DNA of 64,000 nucleotides from Fundicoccus culcitae (GTDB taxonomy: Bacteria; Bacillota; Bacilli; Lactobacillales; Aerococcaceae), in the NCBI RefSeq assembly GCF_024661895.1, contig NZ_CP102453.1, positions 1,736,001 through 1,800,000 on the forward strand. The letters run 5' to 3'. Below are positions 16,847 to 26,153 of this stretch, one piece after another (position 1 is the stretch's first letter; every line of letters begins with the position of its first letter). The notes below the pieces were generated by a model. It was not told the DNA's origin. It saw only the letters and a program-made list of their open reading frames with translations, and ran no database searches. A program made the position numbers and the translations under genes.

Positions 16847-16859
16847 AAAATAATGATAG

Positions 16860-17828
16860 TTATTTTGATTCGTGATCAATATAATAAACGGATTCACGTT
16901 CCATTAGTTGGACTTCATCAAGGAATGAACGTCGAACATCTTTTTTCTGAATAATATTCAATAGTTGCGTGGCTAAATATTCTCCAAATTCAAAATAAGG
17001 GTAATGGATTGTCGTTAAGCCGGGATAAAAAATTTCAGCTATCGGATGGTTTCCGAAACTAGCAAAACTAATATCCTTAGGAATTTCCATACCTCGTTCT
17101 AAGCATTCTCTCATAATAGTTAAGGTTAACGTATCATCTGAGCAAACAATTAACTCTGGCTTATCCGCTAACAAACGGCTAATACTTTCTTGGTCATCAA
17201 AATCAAAGCGTATTTCTTGCCAAAAAGTGCCTTTATATTTGAAGAAGGCTTTTTTAAATTGGGTAGCTATATCAAAATCAATCGATTGATCGCCACCATC
17301 AACAAACGTTACCTTCCGATGACCCATTTTAAATAAATAATCCGCTAAAAGTTTGGCAGCTTTTTCTTGAACACCTTCTAATTGTTTTGCTATAAATTTA
17401 AAGGTTGATATAATCGGTGGACTATCTGGATTGTTTTCTTCTTTTTCAATATACTTCGCATCATCAAAGAATAAAATGCCATCAACCTTATTAGCCTTAA
17501 ACAAACGTAAAGCATCTTCAGTGCGTTTTTCATTCATTTGAGTATGCAATAACATCAGGCGATAGCCGTGATTGTATAAATAAGTATCCGCTCCATCAAT
17601 CACAGCACTCAAATAATAGGAATCCAACCTTGGGACAATCGCACCAATCATTTTGGTCTCTTTTGCTTTTAAACTTTGCGCAAAACTATTAGGTACATAA
17701 CCTGTTTCTTTTACAACCGCATCAACTTTAGCTGCCGTTTTTTTACTAATCGACCCTCCGTTTAAATACCTTGAGACGGTACTTTTGGCAACCCCCGCAC
17801 GTTTTGCAATATCATTTATGGTTACCAC
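16860..17828 (-). CDS. LacI-family transcriptional regulator
   Basis: About 322 residues. N-terminal helix-turn-helix with hinge (VTINDIAKRAGVAKSTVSRYLNG, then TGYVPNSFAQSLKAKET), followed by a periplasmic-binding-protein-like effector domain (MIGAIVPRLDSYYLSAVIDGAD, VTFVDGG, ELIVCSDDTLTLTIM, ISFASFGNHPIAEIFYPGLTTI). The family usually senses sugars; the ligand here is unknown. A TTG 15 bases upstream is in frame, but GTG at 17828, eight bases after AAGG and giving the typical LacI N-terminus, is preferred. It has its own terminator. It could control liv, the pap gene, or remote sugar genes; no operator copy was identified. Confidence 0.88.
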   Translation of the reverse strand: MVTINDIAKRAGVAKSTVSRYLNGGSISKKTAAKVDAVVKETGYVPNSFAQSLKAKETKMIGAIVPRLDSYYLSAVIDGADTYLYNHGYRLMLLHTQMNEKRTEDALRLFKANKVDGILFFDDAKYIEKEENNPDSPPIISTFKFIAKQLEGVQEKAAKLLADYLFKMGHRKVTFVDGGDQSIDFDIATQFKKAFFKYKGTFWQEIRFDFDDQESISRLLADKPELIVCSDDTLTLTIMRECLERGMEIPKDISFASFGNHPIAEIFYPGLTTIHYPYFEFGEYLATQLLNIIQKKDVRRSFLDEVQLMERESVYYIDHESK

Positions 17829-18022
17829 TTTCTTCACCTTCAATCCCTATATAATATTTTTTTTCCTGTAAGTTTTTACTGTTACTTACTTATCAGTGAA
17901 AAACCATTTGTACAATAAAGCTTGTATTGATCGATTGAAGCATTGAAAGGGAACTCGTTGAAATATTAGCGTTCAAGGTCCGACCGCAATCATAATCACC
18001 TTTATATCTATCAGAGCTCTAT

Positions 18023-19498
18023 TTATGACCTTTCTTTCTTCAATTCTATTTTGACATGATTAATAAAATGTTTTAAAACTTGTATGCGAGCAAACTTTTT
18101 ATCATTGCCGGCAATGATGAACCACGGAGCATTTTCGGTATCCGTTCGTTGGAGCATTTCGTTAAAGGCCGTATAATAGTCATCCCATTTCCCACGATTG
18201 CGCCAATCTTCATCGGTAATTTTATAATTTTTATCGATTTCATCTTCGCGATCTTCAAAGCGTATTTTTTGCTCATCCTTATCAATCATTAGGAAGAACT
18301 TCATGACAATGGAACCATGGTCTGTTTGAACTTGTTCCATTTGATTGATTTCTTCATATGCCCGTTCCCACTCTTTTTGCGTCGTAAAGTTTTCAATCCG
18401 CTCAACTAAAACGCGTCCATACCAACTACGATCAAAAATAACCATGTCCCCATCCCGTGGAAATCGTTGTTCAAACCGCCATAAGTAGTGATGTTCTTTT
18501 TCGATTGGGTTGGGTGCTTTAATGCCATATATTTTATAACTTCGCGGATCGATATAACGGGTCAACCGTTTAATCGCTCCCCCTTTGCCAGCTGCATCCA
18601 TACCTTCAAAGGCAAGAATAAGGGCAATATCTTGCATATAACAACTGTAAACCAATTCCGCCGCTTCCCGTTGCAGTTTTTCCAACTGATTATTATAATC
18701 TGCATCCGATATTGTTTGCTTTAAATCCACCGCAGCTAATAAATCCTTTTCCAAAACAAACGAGCGATTAACCGCTTGTGTTTCCTTCCGTTCCCGCGTA
18801 ATCCGTTCAATGCCTACATTAATCTTATCTAGGGTAATGCCTAGAATTTCTTTGGAAGCTTCTTTGCGCTTCTCGGCGTTAATGATGTGCCAAGGACTTT
18901 CCTTTAAGTTGGTAGCTTCAAGTACTTTGCCAAACCATTTTTTATGTTCTTCATAGTTTTTGTTTTGCGCATAATCCTCATCATTTAATAAATATTGCCG
19001 ATTCTCAGACTTTTCTAGTTCTTTTATATTCATTTTCTGTGTTGCTTGACTGATATTTAGAAAGAATTTAATAACGATGGTGTCATCGTTAATTAACATT
19101 TTTTCTAAGTTTAATAGTTCATGCGTCCGTTGCTTTAATTTTTTATCTGTTCGTTCATCTTTATTAAATACTTGATAATAAAAACTACGATCATAAACGA
19201 CTATTTCACTTCTACTTGGAATCCTTTGCCAAAAACGCCAGACACTTGGATGATCTTTATCGATGTCGGTTGCTTCTTCAAATACTTCAACTCGAACAAA
19301 GCGCGGATCTAACTCACGAGTTAAATCATTAATTACATAGCCCTTTCCAGAACTTTCCCATCCATCTACTAATATTAACACAGGTATGTCCAAATTCGAA
19401 ACGATTCGTTGTAAACGGTCCAATTTTTCTCCTAGTTCTGCCCGCTTAAAGGAATCGAATGTCATAGGTATTTCATCAAAGTTAAACTTTTCTAACAT
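18023..19498 (-). CDS. pap: Polyphosphate:AMP phosphotransferase (two-domain PPK2)
   Basis: 491 residues made of two PPK2 domains. Domain 1 (about 1-230) has Walker A-like DGWESSGKG (44-52) and DRSFYY; domain 2 (about 240-491) has EGMDAAGKGG and lid motif DRSWYGRV. The two-domain form is the class II PPK2 that phosphorylates AMP to ADP with polyphosphate, domain 2 carrying the active site in studied members. With ppk at the window's left edge, polyphosphate can be made by one enzyme and spent by the other. Monocistronic; AAGGAAGG precedes the ATG, with a 13-bp palindrome just upstream. The name follows usage for this class. Confidence 0.88.
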   Translation of the reverse strand: MLEKFNFDEIPMTFDSFKRAELGEKLDRLQRIVSNLDIPVLILVDGWESSGKGYVINDLTRELDPRFVRVEVFEEATDIDKDHPSVWRFWQRIPSRSEIVVYDRSFYYQVFNKDERTDKKLKQRTHELLNLEKMLINDDTIVIKFFLNISQATQKMNIKELEKSENRQYLLNDEDYAQNKNYEEHKKWFGKVLEATNLKESPWHIINAEKRKEASKEILGITLDKINVGIERITRERKETQAVNRSFVLEKDLLAAVDLKQTISDADYNNQLEKLQREAAELVYSCYMQDIALILAFEGMDAAGKGGAIKRLTRYIDPRSYKIYGIKAPNPIEKEHHYLWRFEQRFPRDGDMVIFDRSWYGRVLVERIENFTTQKEWERAYEEINQMEQVQTDHGSIVMKFFLMIDKDEQKIRFEDREDEIDKNYKITDEDWRNRGKWDDYYTAFNEMLQRTDTENAPWFIIAGNDKKFARIQVLKHFINHVKIELKKERS

Positions 19499-19530
19499 CC
19501 TATCGCCTTCCTTCTATAAATAAAGCGTTC

Positions 19531-19543
19531 ACTTTAGTAAAGT
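19531..19543. promoter_or_regulatory. 13-bp palindrome upstream of pap
   Basis: ACTTTAGTAAAGT, a perfect palindrome around a central G, 33 bases before the pap start codon. A plausible repressor site; the regulator is unknown. Confidence 0.4.
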
Positions 19544-19620
19544 TTATCACGATTCCTTCCAAATCACTAATAGTATGCAAAGAATTTCGATTAATTTTTT
19601 GCAATTTTTTGAAAAAGAAA

Positions 19621-19650
19621 AAAACGCCAACTTTCAAAAAGTAGACGTTT
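19621..19650 (-). terminator. Terminator of the ecf-truA-GNAT operon
   Basis: A 12-bp stem with wobble pairs and one mismatch (19639-19650 with 19621-19632) and a T-rich tail on the minus strand, 17 bases after the GNAT stop. Confidence 0.65.
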
Positions 19651-19667
19651 CAGGATTGAAGGGGTAT

Positions 19668-20186
19668 TTATTTAAGGGGGTTTAAAAATTGATAGGCCAA
19701 GCGTGGACTTCCATCGGCAAGATAAATAATGCCACAATAGGTAAAGCCAAGGGAGTCAACAAGACGTCGCATGGGCGTATTTTTTTCATGGGTATCGATG
19801 CGAATATTATCATTATGTTGCATGACCCACTCAATGGCTTGACGACCTACACCTTTAAGTTTTCCATTGGTGCTTACGCGATGGATAGTTACATAGGGTT
19901 CCTCATTTAACCAGGCACCATCAATGTTAACATAGGTTGGATCAATCCCTTTTTGAAGACAAAAAGTCGCTAAAAGGGTTTCGGTTGGAAATAAGTCTAA
20001 TTCGGTTGCATCAGAGACGCAGACATAACTTTCGTTTTTTGCAATATCATCTAAAACGACAGCTACGTTAGGATAACCGTTATTCCACTGATCATGGTTT
20101 CCCGTCGCACGTTGGATACTACGACCATGATCAAAAATCGTTGCGACGGTTTCTGCTTCTTCTGGGCGAGTTTTTCGTATATACAT
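19668..20186 (-). CDS. GNAT-family N-acetyltransferase
   Basis: About 172 residues with GNAT-fold features: an N-terminal IRKTRPEEAETVATIF strand-helix, VTIHRVSTNGKLKGVGRQAIEWVM carrying the acetyl-CoA loop (GKLKGVG, near R/Q-x-x-G-x-G/A), and IRIDTHEKNTPMRRLVDSLGFTYCG, the typical strand 5/helix 4 ending. The substrate is unknown. An upstream in-frame ATG overlaps the GAGGTG binding site, so ATG at 20186, six bases after it, is preferred. It follows truA by about 20 bases at the end of the ecf operon. Confidence 0.85.
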   Translation of the reverse strand: MYIRKTRPEEAETVATIFDHGRSIQRATGNHDQWNNGYPNVAVVLDDIAKNESYVCVSDATELDLFPTETLLATFCLQKGIDPTYVNIDGAWLNEEPYVTIHRVSTNGKLKGVGRQAIEWVMQHNDNIRIDTHEKNTPMRRLVDSLGFTYCGIIYLADGSPRLAYQFLNPLK

Positions 20187-20205
20187 AAGGCACCTCATCT
20201 ATAAG

Positions 20206-20979
20206 TTAAATCCTAAAAGGATTATTAAGATATTCAACATAATGCAAATACAGACCTTGTGGTGGTGCCGTTGGCCCTGCTTCTTTTCGGTTTTTAGTAT
20301 CTAATAAGCGTTGTAGCTCATTCGCTTTTTTTAACCCATCACCTATTTGTAGGGTCGTACCCACTAAAATACGAATCATATTATATAAAAAGCCATTTCC
20401 ATAGAATCTAAATTGTAATTCTGACTCTGCTTTATTCTCAATAATTTCAGCTTGGTATATGGTTCGTACTTTATCTTCTTTGTCTGTTTTGGTCGAACAA
20501 AAACTGGTAAAGTCATGCTCACCTATGACTGCTTGTAAAGCTAACGACATATTATCTAAATTATAACGGTAAGGATGATGCAAGGTATACAGGCGTTTGA
20601 AGGGATCGGGATATTGTTGGGTATCCACCCGATAAATATATTCTTTAGCTATGGCACTGTAACGCGCATGAAAATCCTCATCGACTTCAACAACCTCTAA
20701 AAAGCGAATAGAAGGGTCAAGTAAGCTGTTCATGGCCCGTCGTATATTATCGGCTTTTATTGGGGCAGGATAATCAAAGTGGATAACTTGCCCCAATGCA
20801 TGTACACCTGAATCTGTCCTTCCAGAACAAGAGGTGGGAATATGTTCGCCTTTAGGAAGCTTAGCCATTTTAACTAAGGCTGCTTCAATCGCCGCTTGTA
20901 TGGTCCAACCATTCGGTTGCACCTGATAACCGACATATTGTGTGCCATCATATTCAATTTTAGCTGCAAATCTCGGCAT
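20206..20979 (-). CDS. truA: tRNA pseudouridine synthase TruA
   Basis: 257 residues. It converts U38-U40 of the tRNA anticodon arm to pseudouridine. The catalytic aspartate is Asp56 in SCSGRTDSGVHALGQ; other family blocks are IEYDGTQYVGYQVQPNGWTIQ at the N-terminus, FHARYSAIAKEYIYR, and FYGNGFLYNMIRILVGT. It lies about 30 bases after ecfT, a common Firmicutes arrangement, and is followed by the GNAT gene. Full length. Confidence 0.95.
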   Translation of the reverse strand: MPRFAAKIEYDGTQYVGYQVQPNGWTIQAAIEAALVKMAKLPKGEHIPTSCSGRTDSGVHALGQVIHFDYPAPIKADNIRRAMNSLLDPSIRFLEVVEVDEDFHARYSAIAKEYIYRVDTQQYPDPFKRLYTLHHPYRYNLDNMSLALQAVIGEHDFTSFCSTKTDKEDKVRTIYQAEIIENKAESELQFRFYGNGFLYNMIRILVGTTLQIGDGLKKANELQRLLDTKNRKEAGPTAPPQGLYLHYVEYLNNPFRI

Positions 20980-21013
20980 GCCTAAGACTCCTATTTCTAA
21001 AGTAACCTTTTAT

Positions 21014-21811
21014 CTATGTTCTCAATACAACGAGGGCAACGGTCAAAGCAATCATGGTAATTAAGACTAAAGCATCTTGTCCATGAAATTTCAGTTGACG
21101 ATATTTGGTGCGACCTTCACCCCCACGATAACCTCTAGCTTCCATGGCTGAAGCCATTTCTTCTGCTCGATTAAAGGCACTAACAAACAAGGGTACCAAG
21201 ATGGGGATAATGGCCTTCATTCGATCAACCAAACCACCTTGATCAAATTCAACCCCACGCGAACGTTGGGCATTCATAATCTTAGTTGCTTCATCCATCA
21301 AAGTCGGAACATATCGCAAAGCAATCGATAGCATCAAAGCCAACTCATTAGCTGGAAAACCAAATCGAGCTAAAGGACGGAAGAGATGCTCAATACCATC
21401 CGTTAATTCCAAAGGTGCTGTGGTTAAAGTCAATAATGTTGAAATAAAAATAATTAACACTAATCGAATAAAGATATAAATCGCATTGGTAATCCCTAGT
21501 GAACTAATCACAATCGGTCCCCAACGGAAATACTCCGTGCCACCAGACGTAAACAACATCTGAAAGACAACCGTAAATAAAATAATCCAAATCATTGGCT
21601 TAACACCATTAATGAAAAATTTTAAGGGGATTTCACTTAAATAGAGAGCCAGTAAGGTGAATAACGTTAAAAGCAAATACGTTATCCAATTATTGGCAAT
21701 GAATATAATAATGATAAAATAAAAACTAGCCACTAGCTTTGTCCGCGGATCGAGGCGATGCACCCAAGAATCACCTTGGATATAACGACCTAATAACATT
21801 TTTTCTAACAT
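21014..21811 (-). CDS. ecfT: ECF transporter transmembrane protein EcfT
   Basis: 265-residue membrane subunit of the group II energy-coupling factor transporter, which drives vitamin uptake with exchangeable S-components. Four to five helices, two coupling-helix motifs (AQRSRG and AMEARGYRGG) and the N-terminal MLEKMLLGRYIQGDSWVHRLDPRTK block are typical. The ATG at 21811 follows GGGAGG by nine bases; an in-frame ATG 42 bases upstream lies inside ecfA2 and gives an atypical N-terminus. It starts two bases after the ecfA2 stop. Confidence 0.94.
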   Translation of the reverse strand: MLEKMLLGRYIQGDSWVHRLDPRTKLVASFYFIIIIFIANNWITYLLLTLFTLLALYLSEIPLKFFINGVKPMIWIILFTVVFQMLFTSGGTEYFRWGPIVISSLGITNAIYIFIRLVLIIFISTLLTLTTAPLELTDGIEHLFRPLARFGFPANELALMLSIALRYVPTLMDEATKIMNAQRSRGVEFDQGGLVDRMKAIIPILVPLFVSAFNRAEEMASAMEARGYRGGEGRTKYRQLKFHGQDALVLITMIALTVALVVLRT

Positions 21812-21812
21812 A

Positions 21813-22703
21813 TTAGTCATCCTCCCATCGATGTTGATTTTCTTTAGCTTCAACTAAAAAGTCAGCTAAAGCTTCAACCGTTAGAGGTGGGTTGTGTTTA
21901 TAATCTGGTAAATCAACTTCTTGAGATAAACGTTCTAAAAATTGGACTGATTGAGGTAACCCTAATTGTCTTTCCTCTAACCATTGAGGTTCTGAAAAGA
22001 TCTCAGCTGGGGTTCCTTGACGAACCACTGTTCCTTTTTCCATAACAATGACATGATTGGCATATTGCGCTACATCCTCCATTTGATGGGTGACTAATAC
22101 GAGAGTTAATTGGTCTTCTTGTTGTAGTTGCATGAACATTTCCATCATTTGGACATGACCGAGCGGATCTAAGCCAGCGGTTGGTTCATCTAATACAAGT
22201 ATTTCTGGTTCTAAGGCTAACACCCCTGCAATGGCCACGCGACGCATCTGCCCACCACTTAAATCAAAAGGGGAACGTTTGTATAAGGACGCGTCAATCC
22301 CCACTAAAGTTAGTTTTTCTTTGGCAATTCGCTCAGCATCCTCTTCAGACACATCAAAATTTAAAGGACCGAACATCACATCTTTCAAGACCGTTTCTTC
22401 AAATAACTGAGCTTCCGGAAATTGAAAAACAACCCCAACTTTTTTACGTAAAGCTTTTAATGACTGATGTTTGGACTCAGCGGTTACTTCTTCACCAGCA
22501 ATATTAACCGAACCTGATGTAGGCCTAACCAAAACATTCAAGTGTTGTAGTAAGGTCGATTTCCCCGAACCTGTATGCCCGATAATAGCCGTTACCTGAT
22601 TGGCTGGAATCGTTAAATTAACATTTTTTAAAGCAGCAAAAGCAAACGGCGTATCGGCATTATAGGTGTAATCTACTTGTTTAAATACGATGTCGTTAGC
22701 CAT
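21813..22703 (-). CDS. ecfA2: ECF transporter ATPase EcfA2
   Basis: 296-residue ABC ATPase: Walker A GHTGSGKST, Q-loop FQFPEAQLFE, signature LSGGQMRRVAIAGVLA, Walker B ILVLDEPTAGLDP, H-loop THQMEDVAQY. The AQLF Q-loop and the C-terminal extension are EcfA2-like. It overlaps the end of ecfA1 by 31 bases, with the GGAGGAG site inside ecfA1, so the two ATPases are translationally linked. Confidence 0.94.
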   Translation of the reverse strand: MANDIVFKQVDYTYNADTPFAFAALKNVNLTIPANQVTAIIGHTGSGKSTLLQHLNVLVRPTSGSVNIAGEEVTAESKHQSLKALRKKVGVVFQFPEAQLFEETVLKDVMFGPLNFDVSEEDAERIAKEKLTLVGIDASLYKRSPFDLSGGQMRRVAIAGVLALEPEILVLDEPTAGLDPLGHVQMMEMFMQLQQEDQLTLVLVTHQMEDVAQYANHVIVMEKGTVVRQGTPAEIFSEPQWLEERQLGLPQSVQFLERLSQEVDLPDYKHNPPLTVEALADFLVEAKENQHRWEDD

Positions 22704-23512
22704 GTAAATAATGCCTCCTCCGTTAAATATGTATCAGGAACAGCAACTTGTCTGTTGGCAAGTGCCACTTTTAGCTTTTGAGCAAAAGGCACATCTAAGC
22801 CCATCTCAACCAACTCATCCCCTAAAGCAAATATCGCGGCTGGCGTATCGGATTTGACTAATTCCCCCTGGTTCATGACCAAAATGCGGTCCGCCCGACT
22901 CGCTTCATCAATATCGTGTGTAATTGATATTAAGGTTAAATCATACGTTTCTTTTAATTTAATAATGGCATCAATCACTTCGGTACGTCCTTGCGGATCA
23001 AGCATCGAAGTCGCTTCATCTAAAATAATAATGTCGGGACGTAAAGCAATAATACTCGCTAAAGCCACTCTTTGCTTTTGCCCGCCTGAAAGCCTAGCAG
23101 GTTCTTGCTTCTTAAATTCTTTCATACGAACTTGATCAAGGGCATCATCAATGCGCACAACCATTTCTTCCCGCGGCACGCCATTATTCTCTAATCCAAA
23201 AGCAACATCATCTTCTACAGTTGAACCAACAAATTGATTGTCGGGGTTTTGAAAAACCATTCCGACCGCTCGTCGAGCATCCCAGATCGTCTCTTCATTC
23301 AGCAGACGATTATTGATATAAATCGCACCCGCATCGGGAACTAACAAGCCATTTAACATTTTGGCTAACGTTGACTTCCCGGACCCATTGGGTCCAATCA
23401 TGGCTACCCATTCACCTTTTTTGACTTCGAAAGTCACATGACTAAGGGCAGCTTCTTCCCCATCAACATAAGAAAAAGATAGATCATTTACTTGTATGAT
23501 TGAATCTGTCAT
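22673..23512 (-). CDS. ecfA1: ECF transporter ATPase EcfA1
   Basis: 279-residue ABC ATPase: Walker A GPNGSGKST, Q-loop FQNPDNQFVG, signature LSGGQKQRVALASIIA, Walker B IIILDEATSMLDP, H-loop THDIDEAS. With EcfA2 and EcfT it forms the shared energising module. First gene after the ribosomal superoperon; the branched RNA element at 23582-23743 separates it from rplQ. No strong promoter was seen in the 70 bases upstream, so read-through may supply some transcription. Confidence 0.94.
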   Translation of the reverse strand: MTDSIIQVNDLSFSYVDGEEAALSHVTFEVKKGEWVAMIGPNGSGKSTLAKMLNGLLVPDAGAIYINNRLLNEETIWDARRAVGMVFQNPDNQFVGSTVEDDVAFGLENNGVPREEMVVRIDDALDQVRMKEFKKQEPARLSGGQKQRVALASIIALRPDIIILDEATSMLDPQGRTEVIDAIIKLKETYDLTLISITHDIDEASRADRILVMNQGELVKSDTPAAIFALGDELVEMGLDVPFAQKLKVALANRQVAVPDTYLTEEALFTWLTTSYLNK

Positions 23513-23581
23513 TGTCTAACTCCTTACCCTGTGAATTTTACTTCTTAAATAAATAACTCCCTATTCAGAAGTTACTTACTT

Positions 23582-23743
23582 AAAAATAAAAAAACACTTT
23601 TAATGATGAACAGCACACAGATTGAGATAAACTCAGTGATTTATCCCAATCTAAAGCTATTATATTGCTTTAATAGCTGTGCTCAGAGCTAGACCCATAA
23701 GTTCTTTGACTTATCAATCATAACACTCTCCATCTTAAAAGTG
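23582..23743 (-). ncRNA. Branched structured RNA after rplQ (L17 downstream element type) with terminator
   Basis: On the minus strand, 27 bases after the rplQ stop. Outer stem P1 (23731-23743 with 23595-23608, 13 bp with a bulge) encloses P2 (23697-23714, ATAAGT/ACTTAT) and P3 (23678-23683 with 23612-23617). P3 encloses hairpins P3a (23672-23676 with 23657-23661) and P3b (23640-23652 with 23619-23631). A run of seven T and further T-rich sequence follows P1, so it should also terminate transcription. Position matches the L17 downstream element known from lactic acid bacteria; assignment by position and architecture, without a covariance search. Confidence 0.75.
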
Positions 23744-23770
23744 ATATCTATTACGGTATCGTCTTTTAGC

Positions 23771-24151
23771 CTATACTAATTCTAAAATTACCATTGGGGC
23801 ACCATCGCCTCGTCTTGGTCCTTTTTTCAGTATACGTGTATATCCGCCGTTACGATCAGCGTAACGAACCGCATAATCATCAAACAAGCGATCTAATACA
23901 CGTTCAACAACAACTTCATCGTCTTCGATTCTAGCATCAGCAATCTCATTACGTAAAAAGCTTGCTGCTTGACGACGCGCAGATAAATCACCTTTTTTAG
24001 CTAAAGTAATCATTTTATCAACGAATTTACGTACTTCCTTAGCACGAGCTTCCGTTGTTTCAATGCGTTCATTCACGATTACATCCGTTGTTAAATCACG
24101 CAACATAGCTTTGCGTTGTGAGCTTGTACGTCCTAATTTACGGTATGCCAT
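23771..24151 (-). CDS. rplQ: 50S ribosomal protein L17
   Basis: 126 residues of the short bacterial form, begins [20 protein letters not shown] with the conserved [10 protein letters not shown] block and GGYTRI near the C-terminus. It binds 23S rRNA near the exit tunnel. Last gene of the superoperon, 31 bases after rpoA, followed by the structured RNA element. Confidence 0.97.
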   Translation of the reverse strand: MAYRKLGRTSSQRKAMLRDLTTDVIVNERIETTEARAKEVRKFVDKMITLAKKGDLSARRQAASFLRNEIADARIEDDEVVVERVLDRLFDDYAVRYADRNGGYTRILKKGPRRGDGAPMVILELV

Positions 24152-24182
24152 ATTCAGCTTTCCTCCTCTACTCTCTAAATTC

Positions 24183-25127
24183 CTAATCGTCTTGACGTAA
24201 AGATAAGTCTAAATTCGCTAACTTTTGTTTCACTTCTTCGAGTGATTTACGGCCAAGATTACGTACTTTAATCATTTCAGCTTCAGATTTATTAGTTAAT
24301 TCTTGAATTGTATTGATTCCAGCACGTTTTAGACAGTTGTAAGAACGTACTGACAAGTCAAGTTCTTCAATTGTCATCACTAACATTTTCTCTTTTTCAG
24401 CTTCTTCTTTTTCAACCATGATTTCCGCTTGACGCGCTTCATCACTCAAATTAACAAAAATGTTAAGATGTTCTGTTAAAATTTTAGCTGCAAGACTTAA
24501 AGATTTTTCAGGACTAATTGAACCATCTGTCCAAATGTCTAACGTTAATTTATCGTAGACATTCTTTTGTCCGATACGCGTATTTTCAACTGAATAATTT
24601 ACCTTTTTAATCGGTGTATAAATTGAATCAATTGGTAAAACACCAATGGGCATATCATCGCGTTTATTATGTTCACTGCGAACATAACCACGACCATTAG
24701 AGACATTTAGCTGCATATTCAATTCAGCTCCGTCTGCCAATGTACAAATATATAAATCTGGATTTAAAATTTGCACTTCATTATCATGAATAATATCAGC
24801 AGCTGTTACTGTTTTAGGTCCTGTAACATTTAATTCCACTATTTTATCTTCTTCAGTATGAAGTTTTAATGCAAGTTGCTTGAGTTGTAAAATAATCGTT
24901 GGGACATCTTCCACAACACCATCAACAGTAGCAAATTCATGTAATACTCCATCTATTTGGATGCTGGTTACAGCTGCTCCAGGTAATGAAGATAATAAGA
25001 TACGACGTAATGAGTTACCAAGGGTTGTTCCATAACCACGCTCTAGTGGTTCAATAACAATTTTACCAAATTTCGAATCGTTACTGACTTCAATTGTTTT
25101 TATCTCTGGCTTTTCAATTTCGATCAT
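24183..25127 (-). CDS. rpoA: RNA polymerase alpha subunit
   Basis: 314 residues. N-terminal assembly domain (about 1-230, [25 protein letters not shown]), an acidic linker (EKEEAEKEK), and the C-terminal DNA-binding domain (about 250-310, [22 protein letters not shown] with [14 protein letters not shown]) that contacts UP elements and regulators. AAAGGGG precedes the ATG. The 83-base gap to rpsK can form a hairpin (CAGCACT/AGTGATGCTG). Confidence 0.97.
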   Translation of the reverse strand: MIEIEKPEIKTIEVSNDSKFGKIVIEPLERGYGTTLGNSLRRILLSSLPGAAVTSIQIDGVLHEFATVDGVVEDVPTIILQLKQLALKLHTEEDKIVELNVTGPKTVTAADIIHDNEVQILNPDLYICTLADGAELNMQLNVSNGRGYVRSEHNKRDDMPIGVLPIDSIYTPIKKVNYSVENTRIGQKNVYDKLTLDIWTDGSISPEKSLSLAAKILTEHLNIFVNLSDEARQAEIMVEKEEAEKEKMLVMTIEELDLSVRSYNCLKRAGINTIQELTNKSEAEMIKVRNLGRKSLEEVKQKLANLDLSLRQDD

Positions 25128-25210
25128 TGATTGTAATCCCCTTTCAAAACGCTTCTTTCAATGATAATTAAGCAGCATCACTGTAGTTAATTAACCAATA
25201 GTGCTGATTA

Positions 25211-25603
25211 TTATACACGGCGACGTTTTGGAGGACGGCATCCGTTGTGTGGAATGGGTGTAACATCACGAATAGCGGTTACTTCTAAACCTGTTGCTTG
25301 TAGAGAACGAATTGCAGATTCACGACCTGAACCTGGTCCTTTAACGGTTACTTCTACAGTCTTCATCCCATGTTCAATTGCGCCTTTAGCAGCCACTTCA
25401 GATGCCATTTGGGCAGCAAATGGAGTTGATTTCTTTGATCCACGGAAGCCTAATGATCCGGCTGATGACCAAGAAATTGCATTTCCATTAACATCTGTAA
25501 TCATTACAATTGTATTATTGAATGTAGAACGAATATGTGCGACTCCACGTTCGACATTTTTTCTTACGCGACGACGTCTACGAGTTTGTTGTCTTCTTGC
25601 CAT
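25211..25603 (-). CDS. rpsK: 30S ribosomal protein S11
   Basis: 130 residues; [18 protein letters not shown] and the C-terminal [15 protein letters not shown] are diagnostic. It forms part of the mRNA channel on the 30S platform. Twenty-five bases after rpsM. Full length, basic N-terminus ([15 protein letters not shown]). Confidence 0.97.
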   Translation of the reverse strand: MARRQQTRRRRRVRKNVERGVAHIRSTFNNTIVMITDVNGNAISWSSAGSLGFRGSKKSTPFAAQMASEVAAKGAIEHGMKTVEVTVKGPGSGRESAIRSLQATGLEVTAIRDVTPIPHNGCRPPKRRRV

Positions 25604-25628
25604 TAAACTGTCAACCTCCCTCTATTTA

Positions 25629-25985
25629 TTATTTTCTAACTGCTTTTTTCGGACCTTTACGGGTACGAGCATTATTTTTTGTGTTTTGTCCACGAACCGG
25701 TAAATTACGGCGATGACGCATTCCGCGGTATGAACCAATTTCTTGTAGACGTTTGATGTTTAAGCTTACTTCACGGCGAAGGTCACCTTCCACACGATAA
25801 GTGTCTACAATACTACGGATACGGTCTAATTCATCGTTAGTCAAATCTTGTACACGTGTATCTTCAGAAACTTCAGCCTCTGCTAAAATGGTTTGGGCTG
25901 TATGTTTACCAATACCATAAATATACGTTAATGAGATGACAACACGTTTGTCACGTGGAATATCTACTCCTGCTATACGAGCCAT
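25629..25985 (-). CDS. rpsM: 30S ribosomal protein S13
   Basis: 118 residues, a few shorter than the B. subtilis protein. [26 protein letters not shown] opens the helix-two-turn-helix region; the basic [15 protein letters not shown] tail reaches the P-site tRNA and inter-subunit bridges. Twenty-three bases after rpmJ, with AGGAG before the ATG. Confidence 0.97.
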   Translation of the reverse strand: MARIAGVDIPRDKRVVISLTYIYGIGKHTAQTILAEAEVSEDTRVQDLTNDELDRIRSIVDTYRVEGDLRREVSLNIKRLQEIGSYRGMRHRRNLPVRGQNTKNNARTRKGPKKAVRK

Positions 25986-26008
25986 ACTTTACAGCACCTC
26001 CTTTTAAA

Positions 26009-26122
26009 TTATCCTTGACGTTGTTTGTGTTTTGGATTTTCGCAAATTACCATTACTTTACCATTACGGCGGATAACTTTGCATTTTTCACACATTGGTT
26101 TTACGGATGCTCTAACTTTCAT
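26009..26122 (-). CDS. rpmJ: 50S ribosomal protein L36
   Basis: 37 residues, begins [10 protein letters not shown] and ends NPKHKQRQG. It keeps the zinc-binding set Cys11, Cys14, Cys27 and His32 (CEKC, ICENPKH), so this is the zinc-containing C+ form. It lies between infA and rpsM, the standard position, with a GAGG site before the ATG. Confidence 0.96.
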   Translation of the reverse strand: MKVRASVKPMCEKCKVIRRNGKVMVICENPKHKQRQG

Positions 26123-26153
26123 TTATAACCCTCCTCAAATTAATTTGGAATAA

